Below are positions 12,302 to 22,896 of a stretch of DNA of 64,000 nt, in pieces. A program made the position numbers and the translations under genes. A model generated the notes under the pieces. That model saw only the letters and a list, made by a program, of their open reading frames with translations, was not told the DNA's origin and ran no database searches. Source of the DNA: Pampus argenteus (Eukaryota > Chordata > Actinopteri > Scombriformes > Stromateidae); assembly GCA_036937835.1 (NCBI GenBank), contig CM072877.1, positions 1,958,001-2,022,000 on the forward strand. Reading direction: 5' to 3'. How positions within the stretch are numbered: the first letter of the stretch is position 1; the number at the start of each line of letters is the position of its first letter.

Positions 12302-13202
12302 TTCAATCAAAACCATGTTTGCCATCAACAAGTAACTGATTTCTAATGATTAGGACCAAAAAACTCACTTCTGAGAGCTTCCTGCAGCTTTTACTGTAAC
12401 ATTTGTAAAAATAGCTTTCTCTCAGGCCAAAACTGACAACTACAGTTTTTCTTAAACAAGGAGCAATATTTTCAATCAAAACCATGTTTGCCATCAACAA
12501 GTAACTGATTTCTAATGATTAGGACCAAAAAACTCACTTCTGAGAGCTTCCTGCAGCTTTTACTGTAACATTTGTAAAAATAGCTTTCTCTCAGGCCAAA
12601 ACTGACAACTACAGTTTTTCTTAAACAAGGAGCAAAATTTTCAATCAAAACCATGTTTGCCATCAACAAGTAACTGATTTCTAATGATAAGGAGCCTAAA
12701 AATAACTTCTGAGAGCTTCCTGCAGCTTTTACTGTAACATTTGTAAAAATAGCTTTCTCTCAGGCCAAAACTGACAACTACAGTTTTTCTTAAACAAGGA
12801 GCAATATTTTCAATCAAAACCATGTTTGCCATCAACAAGTAACTGATTTCTAATTATTAGGAGCCTAAAAATAAGTTCTGAGAGCTTCCTGCAGCTTTTA
12901 CTGTAACATTTGTAAAAATAGCTTTCTCTCAGGCCAAAACTGACAACTACAGTTTTTCTTAAACAAGGAGCAATATTTTCAATCAAAACCATGTTTGCCA
13001 TCAACAAGTAACTGATTTCTAATGATTAGGAGCTTAAAAATAAGTTCTGAGAGCTTCCTGCAGCTTTTACTGTAACATTTGTAAAAATAGCTTTCTCTCA
13101 GGCCAAAACTGACAACTACAGTTTTTCTTAAACAAGGAGCAATATTTTCAATCAAAACCATGTTTGCCATCAACAAGTAACTGATTTCTAATGATTAGGA
13201 CC
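12302..13202 (-). repeat. 1,522-bp-offset duplication, copy 2
   Basis: This is the second copy of the S, R, LR, K module described at 10,780. Its right edge differs by A-run length: GTAAAAAAAATAGC near 13,251 here versus GTAAAACATAGC near 11,729 in copy 1. Related versions of the module also appear at about 25.1-25.6 and 38.0-38.6 kb. Confidence 0.85.
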
Positions 13203-15381
13203 AAAAAACTCACTTCTGAGAGCTTCCTGCAGCTTTTACTGTAACATTTGTAAAAAAAATAGCTTTGTCTCAGGCCAAAACTGACAACTACAGTTTTTCT
13301 TAAACAAGGAGCAATATTTTCAATCAAAACCATGTTTGCCATCAACAAGTAACTGATTTCTAATGATTAGGACCAAAAAACTCACTTCTGAGAGCTTCCT
13401 GCAGCTTTTACTGTAACATTTGTAAAAAATAGCTTTCTCTCAGGCCAAAACTGACAACTACAGTTTTTCTTAAACAAGGAGCAATATTTTCAATCAAAAC
13501 CATGTTTGCCATCAACAAGTAACTGATTTCTAATGATTAGGACCAAAAAACTCACTTCTGAGAGCTTCCTGCAGCTTTTACTGTAACGTTTGTAAAAATA
13601 GCTTTCTCTCAGGCCAAAACTGACAACTACAGTTTTTCTTAAACAAGGAGCAAAATTTTCAATCAAAACCATGTTTGCCATCAACAAGTAACTAATTTCT
13701 AATGATAAGGAGCCTAAAAATAACTTCTGAGAGCTTCCTGCAGCTTTTACTGTAACATTTGTAAAAATAGCTTTCTCTCAGGCCAAAACTGACAACTACA
13801 GTTTTTCTTAAACAAGGAGCAATATTTTCAATCAAAACCATGTTTGCCATCAACAAGTAACTGATTTCTAATTATTAGGAGCCTAAAAATAAGTTCTGAG
13901 AGCTTCCTGCAGCTTTTACTGTAACATTTGTAAAAATAGCTTTCTCTCAGGCCAAAACTGACAACTACAGTTTTTCTTAAACAAGGAGCAATATTTTCAA
14001 TCAAAACCATGTTTGCCATCAACAAGTAACTGATTTCTAATGATTAGGAGCTTAAAAATAAGTTCTGAGAGCTTCCTGCAGCTTTTACTGTAACATTTGT
14101 AAAAATAGCTTTCTCTCAGGCCAAAACTGACAACTACAGTTTTTCTTAAACAAGGAGCAAAATTTTCAATCAAAACCATGTTTGCCATCAACAAGTAACT
14201 GATTTCTAATGATAAGGAGCCTAAAAATAACTTCTGAGAGCTTCCTGCAGCTTTTACTGTAACATTTGTAAAAATAGCTTTCTCTCAGGCCAAAACTGAC
14301 AACTACAGTTTTTCTTAAACAAGGAGCAAAATTTTCAATCAAAACCATGTTTGCCATCAACAAGTAACTGATTTCTAATGATAAGGAGCCTAAAAATAAC
14401 TTCTGAGAGCTTCCTGCAGCTTTTACTGTAACATTTGTAAAAATAGCTTTCTCTCAGGCCAAAACTGACAACTACAGTTTTTCTTAAACAAGGAGCAATA
14501 TTTTCAATCAAAACCATGTTTGCCATCAACAAGTAACTGATTTCTAATTATTAGGAGCCTAAAAATAAGTTCTGAGAGCTTCCTGCAGCTTTTACTGTAA
14601 CATTTGTAAAAATAGCTTTCTCTCAGGCCAAAACTGACAACTAAAGTTTTTCTTAAACAAGGAGCAATATTTTCAATCAAAACCATGTTTGCCATCAACA
14701 AGTAACTGATTTCTAATGATTAGGAGCTTAAAAATAAGTTCTGAGAGCTTCCTGCAGCTTTTACTGTAACATTTGTAAAAATAGCTTTCTCTCAGGCCAA
14801 AACTGACAACTACAGTTTTTCTTAAACAAGGATCAATATTTTCAACAAAACCATGTTTGCCATCAACAAGTAACTGATTTCTAATGATTAGGACCAAAAA
14901 ACTCACTTCTGAGAGCTTCCTGCAGCTTTTACTGTAACATTTGTAAAAATAGCTTTCTCTCAGGCCAAAACTGACAACTACAGTTTTTCTTAAACAAGGA
15001 GCAATATTTTCAACAAAACCATGTTTGCCATCAACAAGTAACTGATTTCTAATGATTAGGACCAAAAAACTCACTTCTGAGAGCTTCCTGCAGCTTTTAC
15101 TGTAACATTTGTAAAAATAGCTTTCTCTCAGGCCAAAACTGACAACTACAGTTTTTCTTAAACAAGGAGCAATATTTTCAATCAAAACCATGTTTGCCAT
15201 CAACAAGTAACTGATTTCTAATGATTAGGACCAAAAAACTCACTTCTGAGAGCTTCCTGCAGCTTTTACTGTAACATTTGTAAAAATAGCTTTGTCTCAG
15301 GCCAAAACTGACAACTACAGTTTTTCTTAAACAAGGAGCAATATTTTCAATCAAAACCATGTTTGCTATCAACAATTAACT

Positions 15382-16808
15382 GATTTCTAATGATTAGGAC
15401 CAAAAAAACTCACTTCTGAGAGCTTCCTGCAGCTTTTACTGTAACATTTGTAAAAATAGCTTTCTCTCGGCGAGAGAAGCCCAAAACTGACAACTATAGT
15501 TTTTCTTAAACAAGGAGCAATATTTTCAATCAAAACCATGTTTGCCATCAACAAGTAACTAATTTCTAATGATTAGGACCAAAAAACTCACTTCTGAGAG
15601 CTTTCTGCAGCTTTTACTGTAACATTTGTAAAAATAGCTCTCTCTCGGCGAGAGAAGCCCAAAACTGACAACTATAGTTTTTCTTAAACAAGGAGCAAAA
15701 TTTTCAATCAAAACCATGTTTGCCATCAACAAGTAACTGATTTCTAATGATTAGGACCAAAAAACTTACTTCTGAGAGCTTCCTGCAGCTTTTACTGTAA
15801 CATTTGTAAAAATAGCTTTCTCTCTGCGAGAGAAGCCCAAAACTGACAACTATAGTTTTTCTTAAACAAGGAGCCATATTTTCAATCAAAACCATGTTTG
15901 CCATCAACAAGTAACTAATTTCTAATGATTAGGACCAAAAAAACTCACTTCTGAGAGCTTCCTGCAGCTTTTACTGTAACATTTGTAAAAATAGCTTTCT
16001 CTCGGCGAGAGAAGCCCAAAACTGACAACTATAGTTTTTCTTAAACAAGGAGCAAAATTTTCAATCAAAACCATGTTTGCCATCAACAAGTAACTAATTT
16101 CTAATGATTAGGACCAAAAAACTCACTTCTGAGAGCTTCCTACAGCTCTTACTGTAACATTTGTAAAATTAGCTTTCTCTCGGCGAGAGAAGGCCAAAAC
16201 TGACAACTACAGTTTTTCTTAAACAAGGAGCAATATTTTCAATCAAAACCATGTTTGCCATCAACAAGTAACTAATTTCTAATGATTAGGACCAAAAAAC
16301 TCACTTCTGAGAGCTTCCTACAGCTTTTACTGTAACATTTGTAAAATTAGCTTTCTCTCGGCGAGAGAAGGCCAAAACTGACAACTATAGTTTTTCTTAA
16401 ACAAGGAGCAATATCTTCAATCAAAACCATGTTTGCCATCAACAAGTAACTGATTTCTAATGATTAGGACCAAAAAACTCACTTCTGAGAGCTTTCTGCA
16501 GCTTTTACTGTAACATTTGTAAAAAATAGCTTTCTCTCGGCGAGAGAAGCCCAAAACTGACAACTATAGTTTTTCTTAAACAAGGAGCAATATTTTCAAT
16601 CAAAACCATGTTTGCCATCAACAAGTAACTGATTTCTAATGATTAGGAACAAAAAACTTACTTCTGAGAGCTTCCTGCAGCTTTTACTGTAACATTTGTA
16701 AAAATAGCTTTCTCTCGGCGAGAGAAGGCCAAAACTGACAACTACAGTTTTTCTTAAACAAGGAGCAATATTTTCAATCAAAACCATGTTTGCCATCAAC
16801 AAGTAACT
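15382..16808 (-). repeat. 178-bp subfamily cluster 1 (8 monomers)
   Basis: Each of eight consecutive monomers has nine extra bases between CTCTC and the following GCCC or GGCC. Length is 8 x 178 plus three extra A. Most units also carry CTATAG instead of CTACAG, and several carry TAACTAATTTC. The third unit has the TGC-centred form (CTCTCTGCGAGAG, near 15,813). The fifth and sixth have CCTACAGC, which destroys the PstI site. A related cluster begins at 26,787. Confidence 0.93.
15462..15478. other. 17-bp palindrome typical of the 178-bp subfamily
   Basis: TTCTCTCGGCGAGAGAA has two perfect eight-base arms around one G. The right arm is an inverted copy of the TTCTCTC present in every ordinary monomer, so the nine-base insertion looks templated by its neighbour. 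It brings two CpG into an otherwise CpG-free repeat. It is followed 13 bp later by the ten-base palindrome AACTATAGTT (15,492-15,501). Protein binding is possible but not shown. Confidence 0.9.
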
Positions 16809-17822
16809 GATTTCTAATGATTAGGACCAAAAAACTCACTTCTGAGAGCTTCCTGCAGCTTTTACTGTAACATTTGTAAAAATAGCTTTCTCTCAGGCCA
16901 AAACTGACAACTACAGTTTTTCTTAAACAAGGAGCAAAATTTTCAATCAAAACCATGTTTGCCATCAACAAGTAACTAATTTCTAATGATAAGGAGCCTA
17001 AAAATAACTTCTGAGAGCTTCCTGCAGCTTTTACTGTAACATTTGTAAAAATAGCTTTCTCTCAGGCCAAAACTGACAACTACAGTTTTTCTTAAACAAG
17101 GAGCAATATTTTCAATCAAAACCATGTTTGCCATCAACAAGTAACTGATTTCTAATTATTAGGAGCCTAAAAATAAGTTCTGAGAGCTTCCTGCAGCTTT
17201 TACTGTAACATTTGTAAAAATAGCTTTCTCTCAGGCCAAAACTGACAACTACAGTTTTTCTTAAACAAGGAGCAAAATTTTCAATCAAAACCATGTTTGC
17301 CATCAACAAGTAACTGATTTCTAATGATTAGGAGCCTAAAAATAACTTCTGAGAGCTTCCTGCAGCTTTTACTGTAACATTTGTAAAAATAGCTTTCTCT
17401 CAGGCCAAAACTGACAACTACAGTTTTTCTTAAACAAGGAGCAATATTTTCAATCAAAACCATGTTTGCCATCAACAAGTAACTGATTTCTAATGATTAG
17501 GACCAAAAAACTCACTTCTGAGAGCTTCCTGCAGCTTTTATTGTAACATTTGTAAAAATAGCTTTGTCTCAGGCCAAAACTGACAACTACAGTTTTTCTT
17601 AAACAAGGAGCAATAGTTTCAATCAAAACCATGTTTGCCATCAACAAGTAACTGATTTCTAATGATTAGGACCGAAAAACTCACTTCTGAGAGCTTCCTG
17701 CAGCTTTTACTGTAACATTTGTAAAAATAGCTTTCTCTCAGGCCAAAACTGACAACTACAGTTTTTCTTAAACAAGGATAAATATTTTCAATCAAAACCA
17801 TGTTTGCCATCAACAAGTAACT
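16809..17822 (-). repeat. 169-bp run between 178-bp clusters 1 and 2 (6 monomers)
   Basis: Exactly 6 x 169 bp. The first three or four monomers (S, R, LR, R order with CAAAATTTTC variants) match 28,035 onward. The last three (17,281-17,822) match 5,156-5,697 at offset 12,125. The run is therefore a mosaic of two sources. Confidence 0.88.
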
Positions 17823-18891
17823 GATTTCTAATGATTAGGACCAAAAAACTTACTTCTGAGAGCTTCCTGCAGCTTTTACTGTAACATTTGTAAAAATAGC
17901 TTTCTCTCTGCGAGAGAAGCCCAAAACTGACAACTATAGTTTTTCTTAAACAAGGAGCCATATTTTCAATCAAAACCATGTTTGCCATCAACAAGTAACT
18001 AATTTCTAATGATTAGGACCAAAAAACTCACTTCTGAGAGCTTCCTGCAGCTTTTACTGTAACATTTGTAAAAATAGCTTTCTCTCGGCGAGAGAAGCCC
18101 AAAACTGACAACTATAGTTTTTCTTAAACAAGGAGCAAAATTTTCAATCAAAACCATGTTTGCCATCAACAAGTAACTAATTTCTAATGATTAGGACCAA
18201 AAAACTCACTTCTGAGAGCTTCCTACAGCTTTTACTGTAACATTTGTAAAATTAGCTTTCTCTCGGCGAGAGAAGGCCAAAACTGACAACTACAGTTTTT
18301 CTTAAACAAGGAGCAATATTTTCAATCAAAACCATGTTTGCCATCAACAAGTAACTAATTTCTAATGATTAGGACCAAAAAACTCACTTCTGAGAGCTTC
18401 CTACAGCTTTTACTGTAACATTTGTAAAATTAGCTTTCTCTCGGCGAGAGAAGGCCAAAACTGACAACTATAGTTTTTCTTAAACAAGGAGCAATATCTT
18501 CAATCAAAACCATGTTTGCCATCAACAAGTAACTGATTTCTAATGATTAGGACCAAAAAACTCACTTCTGAGAGCTTTCTGCAGCTTTTACTGTAACATT
18601 TGTAAAAAATAGCTTTCTCTCGGCGAGAGAAGCCCAAAACTGACAACTATAGTTTTTCTTAAACAAGGAGCAATATTTTCAATCAAAACCATGTTTGCCA
18701 TCAACAAGTAACTGATTTCTAATGATTAGGAACAAAAAACTTACTTCTGAGAGCTTCCTGCAGCTTTTACTGTAACATTTGTAAAAATAGCTTTCTCTCG
18801 GCGAGAGAAGGCCAAAACTGACAACTACAGTTTTTCTTAAACAAGGAGCAATATTTTCAATCAAAACCATGTTTGACATCAACAAGTAACT
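17823..18891 (-). repeat. 178-bp subfamily cluster 2 (6 monomers)
   Basis: Six palindrome-bearing monomers (6 x 178 + 1). The first has the TGC-centred palindrome (near 17,907) and CCATATTTTC. The last has GGAACAAAAAACTTAC and is followed by TTTGACATC (18,873). The same ordered variants recur at 30,0xx-31,148, offset 12,257. Confidence 0.93.
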
Positions 18892-19567
18892 GATTTCTAA
18901 TGATTAGGACCAAAAAACTCACTTCTGAGAGCTTCCTGCAGCTTTTACTGTAACATTTGTAAAAATAGCTTTGTCTCAGGCCAAAACTGACAACTACAGT
19001 TTTTCTTAAACAAGGAGCAATTTTTTCAATCAAAACCATGTTTGCCATCAACAAGTAACTGATTTCTAATTATTAGGAGCCTAAAAATAAGTTCTGAGAG
19101 CTTCCTGCAGCTTTTACTGTAACATTTGTAAAAATAGCTTTCTCTCAGGCCAAAACTGACAACTACAGTTTTTCTTAAACAAGGAGCAATATTTTCAATC
19201 AAAACCATGTTTGCCATCAATAAGTAACTGATTTCTAATGATTAGGAGCTTAAAAATAAGTTCTGAGAGCTTCCTGCAGCTTTTACTGTAACATTTGTAA
19301 AAATAGCTTTGTCTCAGGCCAAAACTGACAACTACAGTTTTTCTTAAACAAGGAGCAATATTTTCAATCAAAACCATGTTTGCCATCAACAATTAACTGA
19401 TTTCTAATGATTAGGACCAAAAAACTCCCTTCTATGAGCTTCCTGCAGCTTTTACTGTAACATTTGTAAAAATAGCTTTGTCTCAGGCCAAAACTGACAA
19501 CTACAGTTTTTCTTAAACAAGGAGCAATATTTTCAATCAAAACCATGTTTGCCATCAACAAGTAACT
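18892..19567 (-). repeat. 169-bp run (4 monomers) between clusters 2 and 3
   Basis: Exactly 4 x 169 bp in the order S (GTCTC), LR, K, then a monomer with CTCCCTTCTATGAGC. That last linker is a useful marker: it recurs at 22.0, 23.4, 31.7, 32.9, 33.6, 34.1, 34.8 and 36.0 kb, and an earlier version is at 9,995. Confidence 0.9.
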
Positions 19568-20279
19568 GATTTCTAATGATTAGGACCAAAAAACTCACTT
19601 CTGAGAGTTTCCTACAGCTTTTACTGTAACATTTGTAAAATTAGCTTTCTCTCGGCGAGAGAAGGCCAAAACTGACAACTATAGTTTTTCTTAAACAAGG
19701 AGCCATATTTTCAATCAAAACCATGTTTGCCATCAACAAGTAACTAATTTCTAATGATTAGGACCAAAAAACTCACTTCTGAGAGCTTCCTGCAGCTTTT
19801 ACTGTAACATTTGTAAAAATAGCTTTCTCTCGGCGAGAGAAGCCCAAAACTGACAACTATAGTTTTTCTTAAACAAGGAGCAAAATTTTCAATCAAAACC
19901 ATGTTTGCCATCAACAAGTAACTAATTTCTAATGATTAGGACCAAAAAACTCACTTCTGAGAGCTTCCTACAGCTTTTACTGTAACATTTGTAAAATTAG
20001 CTTTCTCTCGGCGAGAGAAGGCCAAAACTGACAACTATAGTTTTTCTTAAACAAGGAGCAATATTTTCAATCAAAACCATGTTTGCCATCAACAAGTAAC
20101 TGATTTCTAATGATTAGGAACAAAAAACTTACTTCTGAGAGCTTCCTGCAGCTTTTACTGTAACATTTGTAAAAATAGCTTTCTCTCGGCGAGAGAAGGC
20201 CAAAACTGACAACTACAGTTTTTCTTAAACAAGGAGCAATATTTTCAATCAAAACCATGTTTGCCATCAACAAGTAACT
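19568..20279 (-). repeat. 178-bp subfamily cluster 3 (4 monomers)
   Basis: Exactly 4 x 178 bp. The first unit has GAGAGTTTCCTACAGC, a marker shared with the first units of clusters 5, 8, 9 and 10. The last has GGAACAAAAAACTTAC. Confidence 0.93.
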
Positions 20280-20617
20280 GATTTCTAATGATTAGGACCA
20301 AAAAACTCACTTCTGAGAGCTTCCTGCAGCTTTTACTGTAACATTTGTAAAAATAGCTTTGTCTCAGGCCAAAACTGACAACTACAGTTTTTCTTAAACA
20401 AGGAGCAATATTTTCAATCAAAACCATGTTTGCCATCAACAAGTAACTGATTTCTAATTATTAGGAGCCTAAAAATAAGTTCTGAGAGCTTCCTGCAGCT
20501 TTTACTGTAACATTTGTAAAAATAGCTTTCTCTCAGGCCAAAACTGACAACTACAGTTTTTCTTAAACAAGGAGCAATATTTTCAATCAAAACCATGTTT
20601 GCCATCAACAAGTAACT
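20280..20617 (-). repeat. 169-bp run (2 monomers) between clusters 3 and 4
   Basis: Two 169-bp monomers, S (GTCTC) then LR (ATTATTAGG). The right end coincides with the boundary between the two copies of the 2,617-bp tandem duplication. Confidence 0.9.
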
Positions 20618-21508
20618 GATTTCTAATGATTAGGACCAAAAAACTCACTTCTGAGAGCTTCCTGCAGCTTTTACTGTAACATTTGTAAAAATAGCTTTCT
20701 CTCGGCGAGAGAAGCCCAAAACTGACAACTATAGTTTTTCTTAAACAAGGAGCAAAATTTTCAATCAAAACCATGTTTGCCATCAACAAGTAACTAATTT
20801 CTAATGATTAGGACCAAAAAACTCACTTCTGAGAGCTTCCTACAGCTTTTACTGTAACATTTGTAAAATTAGCTTTCTCTCGGCGAGAGAAGGCCAAAAC
20901 TGACAACTACAGTTTTTCTTAAACAAGGAGCAATATTTTCAATCAAAACCATGTTTGCCATCAACAAGTAACTAATTTCTAATGATTAGGACCAAAAAAC
21001 TCACTTCTGAGAGCTTCCTACAGCTTTTACTGTAACATTTGTAAAATTAGCTTTCTCTCGGCGAGAGAAGGCCAAAACTGACAACTATAGTTTTTCTTAA
21101 ACAAGGAGCAATATCTTCAATCAAAACCATGTTTGCCATCAACAAGTAACTGATTTCTAATGATTAGGACCAAAAAACTCACTTCTGAGAGCTTTCTGCA
21201 GCTTTTACTGTAACATTTGTAAAAAATAGCTTTCTCTCGGCGAGAGAAGCCCAAAACTGACAACTATAGTTTTTCTTAAACAAGGAGCAATATTTTCAAT
21301 CAAAACCATGTTTGCCATCAACAAGTAACTGATTTCTAATGATTAGGAACAAAAAACTTACTTCTGAGAGCTTCCTGCAGCTTTTACTGTAACATTTGTA
21401 AAAATAGCTTTCTCTCGGCGAGAGAAGGCCAAAACTGACAACTACAGTTTTTCTTAAACAAGGAGCAATATTTTCAATCAAAACCATGTTTGACATCAAC
21501 AAGTAACT
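20618..21508 (-). repeat. 178-bp subfamily cluster 4 (5 monomers)
   Basis: Five palindrome-bearing monomers (5 x 178 + 1). It equals cluster 2 without its first, TGC-centred unit. This fits the start of the second copy of the 2,617-bp duplication. Confidence 0.93.
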
Positions 21509-22184
21509 GATTTCTAATGATTAGGACCAAAAAACTCACTTCTGAGAGCTTCCTGCAGCTTTTACTGTAACATTTGTAAAAATAGCTTTGTCTCAGGCCA
21601 AAACTGACAACTACAGTTTTTCTTAAACAAGGAGCAATTTTTTCAATCAAAACCATGTTTGCCATCAACAAGTAACTGATTTCTAATTATTAGGAGCCTA
21701 AAAATAAGTTCTGAGAGCTTCCTGCAGCTTTTACTGTAACATTTGTAAAAATAGCTTTCTCTCAGGCCAAAACTGACAACTACAGTTTTTCTTAAACAAG
21801 GAGCAATATTTTCAATCAAAACCATGTTTGCCATCAATAAGTAACTGATTTCTAATGATTAGGAGCTTAAAAATAAGTTCTGAGAGCTTCCTGCAGCTTT
21901 TACTGTAACATTTGTAAAAATAGCTTTGTCTCAGGCCAAAACTGACAACTACAGTTTTTCTTAAACAAGGAGCAATATTTTCAATCAAAACCATGTTTGC
22001 CATCAACAATTAACTGATTTCTAATGATTAGGACCAAAAAACTCCCTTCTATGAGCTTCCTGCAGCTTTTACTGTAACATTTGTAAAAATAGCTTTGTCT
22101 CAGGCCAAAACTGACAACTACAGTTTTTCTTAAACAAGGAGCAATATTTTCAATCAAAACCATGTTTGCCATCAACAAGTAACT
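21509..22184 (-). repeat. 169-bp run (4 monomers) between clusters 4 and 5
   Basis: Copy of 18,892-19,567 within the 2,617-bp duplication, with the same four units in order (S, LR, K, TATGAGC type). Confidence 0.9.
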
Positions 22185-22896
22185 GATTTCTAATGATTAG
22201 GACCAAAAAACTCACTTCTGAGAGTTTCCTACAGCTTTTACTGTAACATTTGTAAAATTAGCTTTCTCTCGGCGAGAGAAGGCCAAAACTGACAACTATA
22301 GTTTTTCTTAAACAAGGAGCCATATTTTCAATCAAAACCATGTTTGCCATCAACAAGTAACTAATTTCTAATGATTAGGACCAAAAAACTCACTTCTGAG
22401 AGCTTCCTGCAGCTTTTACTGTAACATTTGTAAAAATAGCTTTCTCTCGGCGAGAGAAGCCCAAAACTGACAACTATAGTTTTTCTTAAACAAGGAGCAA
22501 AATTTTCAATCAAAACCATGTTTGCCATCAACAAGTAACTAATTTCTAATGATTAGGACCAAAAAACTCACTTCTGAGAGCTTCCTACAGCTTTTACTGT
22601 AACATTTGTAAAATTAGCTTTCTCTCGGCGAGAGAAGGCCAAAACTGACAACTATAGTTTTTCTTAAACAAGGAGCAATATTTTCAATCAAAACCATGTT
22701 TGCCATCAACAAGTAACTGATTTCTAATGATTAGGAACAAAAAACTTACTTCTGAGAGCTTCCTGCAGCTTTTACTGTAACATTTGTAAAAATAGCTTTC
22801 TCTCGGCGAGAGAAGGCCAAAACTGACAACTACAGTTTTTCTTAAACAAGGAGCAATATTTTCAATCAAAACCATGTTTGCCATCAACAAGTAACT
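22185..22896 (-). repeat. 178-bp subfamily cluster 5 (4 monomers)
   Basis: Copy of cluster 3 (4 x 178 bp) beginning with the GAGAGTTTCCTACAGC unit. Confidence 0.93.

Larger units (their letters stand above)
4542..15381 (-). repeat. Reverse-oriented 169-bp satellite block, mixed linker types
   Basis: About 64 monomers of 169 bp with one- to few-base indels. S-type units dominate 4.7-10.3 kb, with R and K units interspersed. From 10.8 kb the order S, R, LR, K recurs. One isolated nine-base insertion of the 178-bp subfamily sits at 8,153-8,161. One-base deletions of T in CAATCAAAACC (giving CAACAAAACC) occur near 7,355, 14,844 and 15,013. No non-satellite sequence is visible in this stretch. 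Confidence 0.92.
18003..20619 (-). repeat. 2,617-bp tandem duplication, copy 1 (15 monomers)
   Basis: Variants here reappear exactly 2,617 bp to the right: TTTGACATC (18,873 / 21,490), CAATTTTTTCAATC (19,018 / 21,635), CATCAATAAG (19,215 / 21,832) and CTCCCTTCTATGAGC (19,425 / 22,042). The unit equals nine 178-bp plus six 169-bp monomers plus one extra A. The left edge is set by AATTTCT at 18,001 versus GATTTCT at 20,618. Confidence 0.9.

Noticed and set aside
14673..15206. Longer frames of 121-177 codons (also 7,183-7,548, 25,572-26,105, 26,246-26,611, 29,183-29,716, 43,200-43,565)
   Set aside because: Most arise because a one-base deletion (CAATC to CAAC) removes the stop and makes the monomer 168 bp, a multiple of three, so the frame reads into the next monomer. 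No start context, domain or composition supports a protein.
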